DNA of 38,558 nucleotides from an uncultured Planctomycetaceae bacterium (GCA_937916515.1 CALFSX010000133.1:1-38558); one strand, 5' to 3'; positions 17,795 through 26,027 are shown, counted from the first letter of the stretch. Made by a program: numbers and translations. Notes: generated by a model from the sequence alone, not told the origin.

Positions 17795-18361
17795 ATGAGT
17801 ACTGACACACCTGAAAACGAAGATCCAGAAGTTGCCGCTGTTTCAGAACCAGAGGTTCCGGAAACTGAAGTACCTTCTTCTACCCTTCCTGAATTGAACA
17901 TCGGTTCAGAAGCTTCAGGCGAAGCTGTTTACGACAAAGACTACATTCCAGCAGCGTTGGGTAAGGTCGATCGCTTTGGTGTTGCCATGGGTACCGGACG
18001 CCGCAAGACGTCTGTTGCTCGAGTGCGAATTAAGCCGGGCACTGGTGAATTTGTTATCAATGGTCGTCCACTGGCAACATACTGTGCCGTTGAACGCGAT
18101 CGCGAAATGGTGATGGCACCGATTCGCTTGGTTGGTCAGGAAGGCAAAGTTGATGTCACCGTGCGTGTAAACGGCGGCGGAACAACTGGTCAGACTGGTG
18201 CAATCGTTCTGGGGATCGGTCGAGCTCTGCAGGGGCTTGATCCTGAATGTCACCACGCTTTGGCTTCTGCTGGCTATCTGACACGAGACAGCCGCATGGT
18301 AGAACGCAAGAAGTACGGTTTGCGAAAAGCTCGTCGTGCGTTCCAGTTCTCAAAACGCTAA
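17795..18361 (+). CDS. rpsI: 30S ribosomal protein S9 with acidic N-terminal extension
   Basis: This 188-residue protein has the S9 core from about residue 58: GTGRRKTSVARVRIKPGTGEFVINGRP, the VRVNGGGTTGQTGAIVLGI segment, and the invariant basic tail ending FSKR that reaches the ribosomal P site. S9 is normally about 130 residues. The first 57 residues here form an acidic, Pro/Glu-rich, probably disordered extension. No strong Shine-Dalgarno precedes the ATG at 17795, which fits translational coupling to rplM. A terminator follows at 18396-18429. Confidence 0.97.
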   Translation: MSTDTPENEDPEVAAVSEPEVPETEVPSSTLPELNIGSEASGEAVYDKDYIPAALGKVDRFGVAMGTGRRKTSVARVRIKPGTGEFVINGRPLATYCAVERDREMVMAPIRLVGQEGKVDVTVRVNGGGTTGQTGAIVLGIGRALQGLDPECHHALASAGYLTRDSRMVERKKYGLRKARRAFQFSKR

Positions 18362-18395
18362 GCGTCTAAGACTGCGACGTTTCGGTCAAACATCG

Positions 18396-18429
18396 ATCCC
18401 TGCCATGTATGTGGCAGGGATTTTTTTTT
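18396..18429 (+). terminator. Rho-independent terminator of rplM-rpsI
   Basis: A perfect 10-bp GC-rich stem (ATCCCTGCCA at 18396-18405 with TGGCAGGGAT at 18412-18421) has a 6-base loop and is followed directly by a run of T residues. Confidence 0.93.
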
Positions 18430-18545
18430 AATACGATCGCCGCGAATGCTTGCTGTTTCGGTTTAATTCTCAGCCTGATGATTTTCAGTCTGACAATGCA
18501 AAATGCACGACCTTGCAGTAACGATCTCAAAGGGAGAAGAAAAAT

Positions 18546-19958
18546 ATGACGGACGCATACAGTTCGCTGATTCTTCCCGACGTTCGTTTGATGGTTGCTG
18601 AAGGCGACCGTCACGGAATGTCCGAATTCTGCAAGGTGTTGCACCCTGCCGTCGTGGCCAATATTCTGGAAGAATTGGAGCCTCACGAAGTTTGGGCCAT
18701 TCTGGACCACGCTGAACTGCGGTTGCGAGTTGAAATTTTCGAATACATCGCGCTGCGTCGGCAGTCTGAGATGGTCGAAAAGCTGGACAAGCGACGTTTG
18801 TCTGAATTGCTGGAAGGCATGTCGGCTGATGACCGCGTCGACCTGCTGTCGCGGATGCCGTACGATCGAGTCGAAGATTTACTTCCTCTGATTGCTCAGG
18901 CCGAACGCAACGATATACGCCGCCTGCTGTCCTATGACGAACATAGCGCTGGTTCGATCATGACGACCGAGTATGCGTCGTTGCCGGCCAGAATTACTGT
19001 CAGTGAAGCTTTGCACCAGCTAAGGCAGCAGGCTCCTGACAGCGAAACGATCTACTACATCTATATCGTAAACAGTGCGCGCCGCCTGGAAGGTCTGATT
19101 TCTCTTCGTGAATTGATTCTTGCCAAGCCGGATGCCAAGCTGTCCGAACTGATGCAACGCGATGTTATTCGCATGCGAGTCGACGAAGACCGCGAAGATG
19201 TCGTGCAGGAACTGGCTCGATATAACTTTATTGCGATGCCGATTGTCGACAATAACGACTGCCTGGTCGGTATTGTCACGCACGACGACGCGATGGACGT
19301 TGTTCAGGAAGAAGCCACTGAAGATGCCTATCGCCAGGGCGGTGTTGAGCCGTTAAGGGATGACTACGAAGACACGCCTTTGCCGGTCATTCTATGGAAA
19401 CGTGGAATCTGGTTACTGCTGCTGTCAATTGTGGCCCTGATGACTGCTGGTGTTGCTCATCATTACGAGCAAGCGACAAAGCCAGGTGGAGCACGCGCTG
19501 GGGAAGCTCCGGAAGGCCTGACTTCTGCCCTGATCTTTCTGTTCATTCCACTGGTTATGGCCAGCGGAGGAAACGCCGGGTCGCAGTCGTCGACGTTATT
19601 TATCCGGATGTTTGCTTTGCAGCCGACTGATGCCGCTGTTGCAGGCACAGGATTTCGAGTTGATCGCGAGCTGGTGTTGCGAGAGCTGGCGGTTGCTGCC
19701 TGCCTGGGAGGTGCTTTGGCACTGCTTGACTTTGCGGTAATTCAGTTTTGGTTTAATCTGGGGATGGATCGTTCGTTTGTTGTGTCGTTGACCGTGTTTC
19801 TGATTGTGATTCTTGGAACAACCGCCGGTACAATTTTACCAATTCTGTTGCGTCGAGCTGGAATGGATCCGGCGATTATGTCCAACCCGTTAATCGCGGC
19901 GATTGTGGATATTCTTGGTGTCGTGATTTTCTATGAAGTCGCACTGTTCCTTCTGTGA
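18546..19958 (+). CDS. mgtE: MgtE-type magnesium transporter
   Basis: This 470-residue protein is a Mg2+ channel/transporter of the MgtE family. An N-terminal helical domain (about 1-130) has the repeated LLEGMSADDRVDLLSRMP pattern. A CBS pair (about 135-255) includes SIMTTEYASLPARITVSEAL and the FIAMPIVDNNDCLVGIVTHDD strand. The C-terminal membrane domain (about 278-470) has five helices and the signature MASGGNAGSQSSTLFIR. The cytoplasmic domains gate the pore by sensing Mg2+. A good ribosome site (AAGGGAGAAG) precedes the ATG. The leader of about 115 bases after the rpsI terminator is too short for a ykoK-type Mg2+ riboswitch, and none is visible. Confidence 0.95.
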   Translation: MTDAYSSLILPDVRLMVAEGDRHGMSEFCKVLHPAVVANILEELEPHEVWAILDHAELRLRVEIFEYIALRRQSEMVEKLDKRRLSELLEGMSADDRVDLLSRMPYDRVEDLLPLIAQAERNDIRRLLSYDEHSAGSIMTTEYASLPARITVSEALHQLRQQAPDSETIYYIYIVNSARRLEGLISLRELILAKPDAKLSELMQRDVIRMRVDEDREDVVQELARYNFIAMPIVDNNDCLVGIVTHDDAMDVVQEEATEDAYRQGGVEPLRDDYEDTPLPVILWKRGIWLLLLSIVALMTAGVAHHYEQATKPGGARAGEAPEGLTSALIFLFIPLVMASGGNAGSQSSTLFIRMFALQPTDAAVAGTGFRVDRELVLRELAVAACLGGALALLDFAVIQFWFNLGMDRSFVVSLTVFLIVILGTTAGTILPILLRRAGMDPAIMSNPLIAAIVDILGVVIFYEVALFLL

Positions 19959-20021
19959 TTGTCCGCGCTGTCATGCTGTTTCGGTTGGCATGCTGTTTCA
20001 AGACTGCCTGGGTACTCGCCA

Positions 20022-20549
20022 ATGACTTATTGGATCGCAGCCACAATTCTGACGGTGCTTAACGGCTGTTGCGTTGCTGCCAACGTTCTGATGCTGCCCG
20101 GCAACTGGATTATGGTGGGCACTTTAAGCGTGTTTTTGCTGGCGGTTGGTTCTGCTGCAGGTGGCCCAAACTGGTCGACATTGGTGATCGTTCTTGGACT
20201 TGCAGTGGCAGGCGAAATTTTGGAAGCGGTGTCCGGATCCGCGAAGGCCGCCCAAAAAGGGGCCAGCCGACGTGCGATGATTCTTTCGCTGGTTGTATCT
20301 ATGGTCGGCAGTATTGCGGGAGCGATGCTGGTGCCGATTCCAGTCATCGGCAGCGCCGTCGGTGCAGTTGTTGGAGCTGCCGCTGGAGCGTTTGGTGGCG
20401 CGTGGATGGGAGAAGCGTGGGTTGGTTCGGAATCCAGCAAACGGACTGAAATCGGCAAAGCAGCCATGAACGGACGAATGCTTGGCATGTTTGCCAAGCT
20501 TACCTTCGGCGCGGCGATCTTTGTGTTTCAGTTAGTTAGCTTGTGGTAA
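20022..20549 (+). CDS. DUF456 family membrane protein
   Basis: This 175-residue hydrophobic protein matches the DUF456 family: about five membrane helices, the LMLPGNWIMV opening motif, a GEILEAVSGSAKAAQKGASRRA cytoplasmic loop, and glycine-zipper helices (GSAVGAVVGAAAGAFGGAWMGE). The function of the family is unknown. The ATG at 20022 is chosen because the first helix and the family start there; the frame is open from a TTG at 19959 immediately after mgtE, which would add 21 poorly conserved-looking residues. It lies 63 bases after mgtE and may be co-transcribed with it. Confidence 0.8.
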   Translation: MTYWIAATILTVLNGCCVAANVLMLPGNWIMVGTLSVFLLAVGSAAGGPNWSTLVIVLGLAVAGEILEAVSGSAKAAQKGASRRAMILSLVVSMVGSIAGAMLVPIPVIGSAVGAVVGAAAGAFGGAWMGEAWVGSESSKRTEIGKAAMNGRMLGMFAKLTFGAAIFVFQLVSLW

Positions 20550-20682
20550 TTCGCCGCCCGCAATTTCAGGGATGGAACAGTCAATAAATTCCGCCTTTGT
20601 TGGGGCCACTTCAGTACAGCTTTGGTGTGGCGGCGGTGATTGCCTGCAGTGTTCTGATAGCGACATCGGAACGCGGCCGGTT

Positions 20683-21150
20683 TTAGTCTTCCGTCAACCA
20701 TTCCATCAGAAAATCATCCGTTGCGCTATTGCGACGGGTTGATTTTGAGCGTGGTCGATCTGCCGGTTTGGCCGACCGATTGGGGCGGCTGACTTCCAAT
20801 CCCGCTTTTTCCATCAAGCTCAGCGCGAATGGGTCTTCCTCTTCAGGAGCGGCCGCGTCGGCGGCGACATCGTATCGAATGTTGAAAGCATGCTTGGCGA
20901 TCATGATTTCATCGCCGGGCATAACGCATTTCGATTCAATTCTTGAACCGTTTACCTTGACGCCATTCGCGCTTCCAAGGTCACGGATGTGCCAGTATCC
21001 GTCTTTGAATTCCAGTTCGCAATGATGGCTGGATACGTTGGAAAATCTCAGGCAGATGTCGCAGTGCGACCGACGCCCTACCAGAAGTTTTGGTTGAGTC
21101 AGGACAATGGTGTCTCCACCGCCGCAAGGCAATAGCTCTCCGAGCTTCAT
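20683..21150 (-). CDS. FHA-domain protein
   Basis: This 155-residue protein has an FHA phosphothreonine-binding domain in residues 1-95. Conserved positions are present: G25-R26, S40-S-H-H43 and N62-G63 within LGSANGVKVNG. The C-terminal 55 residues are basic and Ser/Arg-rich and end in the acidic-aromatic tail DDFLMEWLTED; they are probably disordered. FHA proteins read phosphothreonine marks left by Ser/Thr kinases, which are abundant in planctomycetes. No kinase is adjacent. A perfect 7-bp hairpin (21188-21204) lies 38 bases upstream of the start, in the probable leader. Confidence 0.88.
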   Translation of the reverse strand: MKLGELLPCGGGDTIVLTQPKLLVGRRSHCDICLRFSNVSSHHCELEFKDGYWHIRDLGSANGVKVNGSRIESKCVMPGDEIMIAKHAFNIRYDVAADAAAPEEEDPFALSLMEKAGLEVSRPNRSAKPADRPRSKSTRRNSATDDFLMEWLTED

Positions 21151-21187
21151 CTTGTTTTATCCAATTGCAAGACACTAAATGTATCAA

Positions 21188-21204
21188 CAAGGGCATCGCC
21201 CTTG
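21188..21204. repeat. Mini-hairpin upstream of the FHA gene
   Basis: CAAGGGC-ATC-GCCCTTG forms a perfect 7-bp stem with a 3-base loop. It resembles in style the mini-hairpins in the dispersed repeat further along this spacer. Confidence 0.5.
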
Positions 21205-21533
21205 ACCAAAAATTGAACGACCAACCGGAAACGATCCGCTGCTCAAAGAACTGTTAACTTGTTAGAGCTGCCGGCAAGATGCGGGCAGCATCTTCGATAA
21301 GACTTCAATTCAGGACTCTGCGTTCTTGAAAAAGCAAAGATCCCGACCTTGGCTGTATCTTCAGATTACGATCTTTGCCGCCAATATTCCGTGGTTTTCT
21401 TTAATCTACGCAGAATTCGTGCCTCAAAGCATTAAGGCGTCACTAAAACCGACTTCATTGGGTTGGGCGAAACCTAAGTAGACCGGCGAACGGCCGTGTT
21501 TTCAAGTGTTGTCACCAGAATCCGTTTTTGAGG

Positions 21534-21551
21534 CGGCGGGTTGTCCCGCCG
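21534..21551. terminator. GC-rich hairpin in the FHA-redoxin spacer
   Basis: CGGCGGG-TTGT-CCCGCCG forms a perfect 7-bp stem followed by GTTTTGG. It could be a terminator or an intergenic palindromic element. The surrounding 21205-21814 holds no convincing gene. Confidence 0.4.
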
Positions 21552-21814
21552 GTTTTGGTCGCGTCGGTGTGCGGCAATTTGCTACTTGTATTCTGCCGTG
21601 TTTGTGTTTTTCTGCGTCAGATACATGATTCCCCGAGTACGCCAATTGCTGCCCTTCGCTGCCTCACGATGCTGAATTCGAGCCACGGTTGAACGTTTGG
21701 CGGGCAGCGTCCGGATTGCAGGATTTCACCGTCGAACCACTGGCGGCGGTTGGTATCTGGCTGTCGCTGCTGTTAGTTTGAGTGTCTGGGAAATCGTGGA
21801 TTCTGAGTTCACGA

Positions 21815-22010
21815 AACTTGCTCATATTGAGTTAAATTTGCTGAGCGACAGCGGAGCGTTTCCGAGCGTCAGCTCGAATGGTTTGAGGCACTGCCTCGTT
21901 GGACTACTTAAAACAGCCAACTTGTTCACATTGAGTCAAGTTTTCTGAGCGACGTAGTCGCGTTTCTGAGCGTTAGCTCAAATGGTCTGAGGCACTGCCT
22001 CGTTGGATTC
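21815..22010 (+). repeat. Two tandem copies of a hairpin-string repeat (copies A and B)
   Basis: Two direct units with a period of 104 bp begin AACTTG at 21815 and 21919. Copy B contains, in order, AACTTG/CAAGTT (12-base loop), GCGAC-GTA-GTCGC, GAGC-GTTA-GCTC, and GAGGCA-C-TGCCTC. Copy A keeps the last two hairpins (GAGC-GTCA-GCTC and the GAGGCA one) but has lost the first two. A third copy, inverted and nearly identical to B, is at 25920-26027. Copy B ends just before the ribosome site of the next gene. Confidence 0.85.
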
Positions 22011-22026
22011 TGTTAGCTGAAGATCA

Positions 22027-22605
22027 ATGTCCTATCCGCCTCGTATCCTGGCTTTAGCCGTCGCTGCTGTCGTTATTGCGGGGTTGTGTACGTGGCGTTC
22101 TTTGAATCCTCGTGAAAGGCAGATGCTGTCGGACAACCTGCAGGATCGTCGGCCAGCTCCGGCATTTCAGCTTTATGATCAGGAATCAACTTTGGTGAAC
22201 ATTGATGCGTACCTGCATCGACATCGAATTGTTGTTGTGTTCTATGATGGGCAGGCTGGTCCGGAGGCTGATCCAAATCTGGTTGAGCTGCGTCAGTTTT
22301 ATCCGGCGCTAAAAAGCGAGAGCATTATTGTGCTGGGAGTTTCAACCGCCCTGCCCCAGGAAAACCGTAACAACGCTGCTCAGCCGTTTCCGTTTCCTTT
22401 GTTGACAGATGCTGTTGCGGCTTCGGAAAATTCGGTTCATAAGATTTGGGGGCGTTTTATTGAGCCGCCAGCTTTGAACAAGCCGGCTGGCACCAAGCCC
22501 GGTGTGTTTCTGATTGACCGATCGGGATTTGTTCCGTGGTCTGGCCAGTTTCCTCTGCCGGAAGCTTCTACTGATTCGCTTGTTGCTCGATTGCTTTCTG
22601 AGTAA
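22027..22605 (+). CDS. Membrane-anchored thioredoxin-fold (AhpC/redoxin-like) protein lacking catalytic cysteine
   Basis: This 192-residue protein has an N-terminal hydrophobic anchor at about 7-22 and then a redoxin-like fold: PAPAFQLYDQES, the strand RIVVVFYDG, LRQFYPALKSESIIVLGVS, PFPLLTDAVAASENSVHKIWG and GVFLIDRSGFVPW. The peroxidatic or CxxC cysteine expected after the FYDG strand is absent; that position reads GQAGPEAD. The only cysteine, C21, is in the anchor. It may be a non-catalytic redoxin used for binding. The ATG at 22027 has TGAAGATC upstream and follows repeat copy B by 16 bases. Confidence 0.7.
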   Translation: MSYPPRILALAVAAVVIAGLCTWRSLNPRERQMLSDNLQDRRPAPAFQLYDQESTLVNIDAYLHRHRIVVVFYDGQAGPEADPNLVELRQFYPALKSESIIVLGVSTALPQENRNNAAQPFPFPLLTDAVAASENSVHKIWGRFIEPPALNKPAGTKPGVFLIDRSGFVPWSGQFPLPEASTDSLVARLLSE

Positions 22606-22665
22606 TTAGCGATTGGTTATCGACTGGTCGATGGCACTAAGTTGTTTGCCATATTGCAGCCTGCT

Positions 22666-24345
22666 CTATTTTTGCTTCAAACCCATCGGTTTGCGATTTT
22701 TCGGTGCGCTGCGTCCGCTGGTTTTTAGCTGCTGCAGTAACCCTTGTAGTTCTTTGCGTTTGGCTGCTTCGGCAAAGTACAGGTTTGTGGTTTCGCCGGG
22801 ATCGGTTTGCAGGTTGTACAGCTGTCCGGGAGCATCCGGGGCCGTTTCTGGAAGTGCGTAGCTTTTCATTGGTTCTTTGTCGTAACCGTTGCCGCCGGAA
22901 CCTTTGTGGTCCAGGTATTTCCAGTATCCCTGACGCAGCTGAAATTCGCCTCGAAAGCTTTGTGTCAGCATGTGAGGACGGATCTGTGTTTCAATATTGT
23001 GAATTCCCAGCATGGCAGGAAGCATGTCAAAGCTGTCTGTGGCCTGTTCGTCCGGCAAGTTATAGCCCACGATTGACGCGAGCGTTGCGAAGATGTCTGT
23101 GGTGTTGGTCATCTGATCGGAAACCTGTCCGGCGGGAATCTGTTGCGGCCAGCGAGCAATAAAAGGTACTCGGTGACCACCTTCCCAGCCGTCTCGCTTC
23201 ATGCCTCGCCAGCCACCGGAAGCATCGTGCTGATGATCGCGGCGCATCCAGTCGACGTGAACCGTTTCAGCTCCGTTGTCGGAATTGAACAGTACCAATG
23301 TGTTGTCATCGATCCCCAGCTTTTCCAGCAGATCCAGCACTCGGCCCACAATCACATCCAGTTCCCATACAAAGTCGCCTCGCGGACCACCTTGAGTTGC
23401 CCCGTTGAATTCCGGCGCAGGAAGCACGGGCGCGTGAGCAATCTGTGTTGAAAGCACGGCAAAGAAGGGCTTGTCCGGGGAAGTCGCCTGATGAGATTTA
23501 ATAAACGCAGCTGTCTTTTGATAGAACAGCAAATCCGCATTCATGAAGTCATAGTCCGGTGCCATCCAACCTTCGTCGTTGTCCCAGCGCCACTTGCCGC
23601 CGGGATTTGGCAGAGTGTTGCGGTGGTGCCGCTGACTTGCGGGCGACGGGACCATTCCGTTTTCGATGTAAACGTACAACGGATCGGTGTTAGGGCAGTT
23701 GGGAGTTACAAACGATTCATCGAATCCTCGCTGATTCGGGCCATCGATTAAAGGCGTGCTTTTTTCATAGTCGATCAACAGCGAATTTTCGAATCCGCCG
23801 CCAAGTTGCTTTCCATCTTTGTCGTACCACGTGAGTCCCACGTGCCATTTGCCGAAGACTCCCGTGTGATAGCCTTTTTCCTGCAGCATTTGTGCGACAG
23901 TTAACGTGCCAGGCTTCAGATAGCTGGGACCACCTGGACCTTCAAACGCACCGCCACCGCGTCCGGTCGAACGGTAAATTTGCTGTCCGGAAAACAGGCC
24001 ATAACGTGACGGCGAACAAATGGTCGATGGGCTGTGAGCATCGGTAAAACGGATGCCTTCCTGAGCCATGCGATCAATGCGAGGCGTTCGATAAGAGCAG
24101 TTGGCGTTGTAACACGACAAGTCACCATAGCCCAGGTCGTCGGCGTAGATGATGATTATGTTTGGCAATTCGCTGGCGACCGCAGACTTGGACAAACAAC
24201 AGCACGAGTACAGCAGAGCTGCCAGAATGGATCTTCCTGGTTTGAAAATTGCCGTGGTCATTCTGCGAAAGACTCCTGCCTGAACTTCTTGCGGACTGTT
24301 TAAACTGTTTCGTTTAACCCGACTCATAGAGGAGGTCGCACGCAT
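22666..24345 (-). CDS. Exported sulfatase (arylsulfatase A-like)
   Basis: This type I sulfatase has up to 559 residues. Metal ligands D69/D70 lie in IYADDLGYGD. The formylglycine motif is C110-S-P-S-R114, so it needs maturation by a formylglycine-generating enzyme. Further active-site motifs are GKWHVG and FNSDNGAE. A hydrophobic signal segment lies at about 38-57. Such enzymes desulfate polysaccharides or other sulfate esters and are numerous in marine planctomycetes. The start at 24345 has AAAGGA six to eight bases upstream. An ATG at 24261 would give a standard-length signal peptide (531 residues), but its GGAG is farther away. The first start and its ribosome site lie inside the loop of a 14-bp inverted repeat. 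Confidence 0.93.
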   Translation of the reverse strand: MRATSSMSRVKRNSLNSPQEVQAGVFRRMTTAIFKPGRSILAALLYSCCCLSKSAVASELPNIIIIYADDLGYGDLSCYNANCSYRTPRIDRMAQEGIRFTDAHSPSTICSPSRYGLFSGQQIYRSTGRGGGAFEGPGGPSYLKPGTLTVAQMLQEKGYHTGVFGKWHVGLTWYDKDGKQLGGGFENSLLIDYEKSTPLIDGPNQRGFDESFVTPNCPNTDPLYVYIENGMVPSPASQRHHRNTLPNPGGKWRWDNDEGWMAPDYDFMNADLLFYQKTAAFIKSHQATSPDKPFFAVLSTQIAHAPVLPAPEFNGATQGGPRGDFVWELDVIVGRVLDLLEKLGIDDNTLVLFNSDNGAETVHVDWMRRDHQHDASGGWRGMKRDGWEGGHRVPFIARWPQQIPAGQVSDQMTNTTDIFATLASIVGYNLPDEQATDSFDMLPAMLGIHNIETQIRPHMLTQSFRGEFQLRQGYWKYLDHKGSGGNGYDKEPMKSYALPETAPDAPGQLYNLQTDPGETTNLYFAEAAKRKELQGLLQQLKTSGRSAPKNRKPMGLKQK

Positions 24346-24373
24346 CTGTCATCCTTTACGAGTCGGGTTAAAC
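24312..24373 (-). promoter_or_regulatory. 14-bp inverted repeat enclosing the sulfatase ribosome site
   Basis: GTTTAACCCGACTC at 24312-24325 and its exact complement at 24360-24373 flank a 34-base loop. The loop holds the AAAGGA ribosome site and the ATG at 24345. It lies between coaB and the divergently read start region of the sulfatase gene. It could be a translational control element, a DNA operator, or a terminator of sequence read from the other side. Confidence 0.6.
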
Positions 24374-24389
24374 ATGAAAATCCTCGAAT

Positions 24390-25013
24390 CTACTTCACAA
24401 TCTTGTCTTCAATGAATTCAATCAGCTGTTCTGCGATGCGTGTTTTGGGGCCTCGGAATTCGGCAACCGTTTCGGAATCCGGCGACAGGATTTCGACCTG
24501 GTTTTCCAGTGATGAGATGGCTGACGTGTCATTCAGCACAATGCAGTCGCAGTTTTTCATACGCAGTTTACGCATGGCATTGGTGCGAGGGTCTTGAGAT
24601 TCCAGAGCGAAGCCGACGACCCAGCGGTGAGCTTTTTGTTCGCCCAGTTCTGCCAAAACGTCGGAGGTTTCGACAAGTTCCAGCACGATCGGAGCCCCCG
24701 TCTTGGTCATCTTGCCGTGGACGCGCTGGCGTGGGCGGTAGTCGCAGACGGCTGCGGTGGCGATGATTCCGTCGCATGATGGAAACAGTTCCAGACACGA
24801 CTTTCGAAGCTCGTCTGTGGTTTCAATTTGAGCGACCTGAACGCCTTCAGGAACCGGTAAATCAACAGGACCAGTGACCAGTACCACTTCGTGCCCGGCG
24901 CGAACGGCGGCTTCGGCGATAGAATAGCCCATGCGTCCGCTGCTGGCGTTGGAAAGAAAACGGACATCATCAACGTATTCGCGAGTTGGCCCCGCGGTGA
25001 TCAGAATTCGCAT
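24390..25013 (-). CDS. coaB: Phosphopantothenate-cysteine ligase (CoaB), stand-alone
   Basis: This 207-residue protein corresponds to the C-terminal ligase half of bacterial Dfp/CoaBC. It joins cysteine to 4'-phosphopantothenate using CTP in coenzyme A synthesis. Visible motifs are the N-terminal ITAGPTREYVDDVRFLSN and ASSGRMG nucleotide loop, ATAAVCDYRP, the GKMTK lysine loop, VGFALES and the C-terminal NDTSAI segment. In most bacteria it is fused behind CoaC; here it is a separate gene, 105 bases downstream of coaC on the same strand. Both are read from right to left, so the CoaC-then-CoaB order is preserved. The identity is firm. Confidence 0.92.
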   Translation of the reverse strand: MRILITAGPTREYVDDVRFLSNASSGRMGYSIAEAAVRAGHEVVLVTGPVDLPVPEGVQVAQIETTDELRKSCLELFPSCDGIIATAAVCDYRPRQRVHGKMTKTGAPIVLELVETSDVLAELGEQKAHRWVVGFALESQDPRTNAMRKLRMKNCDCIVLNDTSAISSLENQVEILSPDSETVAEFRGPKTRIAEQLIEFIEDKIVK

Positions 25014-25118
25014 TCGCTAAGACTTTTGACTTGCTGGAATGTTTCGGTAAGTAGATTCGATTGTTGAGGTTCGGAAGCTGCTGCGGGCGGGCATCTATAG
25101 CCAGATTCCGTCAGCCGC

Positions 25119-25670
25119 TTATTTGCTGTTGAAGCTTTCCAATGCCGCGACGATGGAATCGGGGGATGCCATGCGTCCCGCGCCGATCTGCCCGCAACTA
25201 AGCCAGCCTTCTTCCGGCGCAATCATGTGATAGCCGTCTTCGGTCAGTTGTGCAATGTTGCGTTGAACGGAAGCTTTGGCCCACATGTCGCAGTTCATTG
25301 CAGGCGCTACAAACACAGGGGCGGTGGTCGCCAGCAGAGTTGTGGACAGCAGGTCGTCAGAAAAACCGTGAGCAATTCTGGCAATTGTGTTGGCCGTGGC
25401 GGGAGCCACAATCACCAGGTCTGCTCGACGAGCCTGACCGATGTGTTCCCCCTGAAAGTGTTCTGTGGCCACAAACGGATCGGTGTTCACCGGGCGGTTG
25501 GTGAGAGCTTCAAACGTTGTTGCTCCGATAAACCTGTGCGCCGATTCGGTCATGATGACCGAAACGCGGGCTCCCCGTTGGACCAGACGGCTGCATAGTT
25601 CTGCGGCTTTGTAGGCTGCGATGCCGCCAGTCACGCCCAGCAGGATTTCTTTATTGGCAAGTACACACAT
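25119..25670 (-). CDS. coaC: Phosphopantothenoylcysteine decarboxylase (CoaC), stand-alone
   Basis: This is a 183-residue flavoprotein of the HFCD family that decarboxylates 4'-phosphopantothenoylcysteine to 4'-phosphopantetheine. Motifs present are [13 protein letters not shown], the catalytic histidine H76 in [15 protein letters not shown] (flavin binding), the PAMN clamp at 123-126, and C159 in the LSCG substrate-recognition loop. The length fits a single CoaC domain. No clear ribosome site precedes the ATG at 25670. The gene is upstream of coaB on the same strand. The preceding spacer contains a 13-bp inverted repeat and other structured elements. Confidence 0.92.
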   Translation of the reverse strand: MCVLANKEILLGVTGGIAAYKAAELCSRLVQRGARVSVIMTESAHRFIGATTFEALTNRPVNTDPFVATEHFQGEHIGQARRADLVIVAPATANTIARIAHGFSDDLLSTTLLATTAPVFVAPAMNCDMWAKASVQRNIAQLTEDGYHMIAPEEGWLSCGQIGAGRMASPDSIVAALESFNSK

Positions 25671-25738
25671 GTTTCGCGTGTTTCCTGTGTTTATCTGTTT
25701 AGGTTCGCGACACGGTTTCAGGCTTTGTTGTCGTGGGG

Positions 25739-25776
25739 CTTGTTAAAGATCGTCGTGTCGCAGGATCTTTAACAAG
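25739..25776. repeat. Palindromic element with GTTAAAGATC arms (copy 1)
   Basis: CTTGTTAAAGATC at 25739-25751 and its exact complement at 25764-25776 flank a 12-base loop. A related, larger palindrome lies at 30581-30636 in the opposite orientation, as judged from the loop (TGTCGCAG here, its complement there). Confidence 0.8.
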
Positions 25777-25919
25777 ATCCGCTGCTTTAAGTTTGAGCTG
25801 TGATGCAGCACTCAGCTCCAATTTCCAGGCGTTCTGGCAGTTCGGTGTCTGGATCTTAGCGATCAACGTTTGGCGAGGAAGGTAATGGCCTTAAATTGTG
25901 CATGATAGTTCCCGCTGAT

Positions 25920-26027
25920 TCTAACGAGGCGGTGCCTCAGACCATTTGAGCTACCGCTCAGAAACGCGACTACGTCGCTCAGAAAACTTGACTCAACGTG
26001 AACAAGTTCGCTGCTGTAAAGTAGTCT
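25920..26027 (-). repeat. Hairpin-string repeat, copy C (inverted)
   Basis: Read on the minus strand, this matches copy B at 21919 with only a few substitutions across about 90 bp. All four mini-hairpins are recognisable. The third becomes GAGC-GGTA-GCTC and the fourth GAGGCA-CC-GCCTC, so the changes sit mainly in loops. The GACTACTT sequence that precedes the unit in copies A/B is also present (AGTAGTC at 26020-26026). Confidence 0.85.

Noticed and set aside
18430-18545. Possible Mg2+ (ykoK) riboswitch before mgtE
   Set aside because: The leader is too short and I see none of the conserved stems.
21697-21948. 83-codon frame across repeat copy A
   Set aside because: It runs through the hairpin repeat and has no coding character; explained by the repeat.
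21815-26027. CRISPR array as an explanation for the 104-bp repeats
   Set aside because: Units are long, directly abutting without spacers, few, and one is distant and inverted; no cas genes are present.
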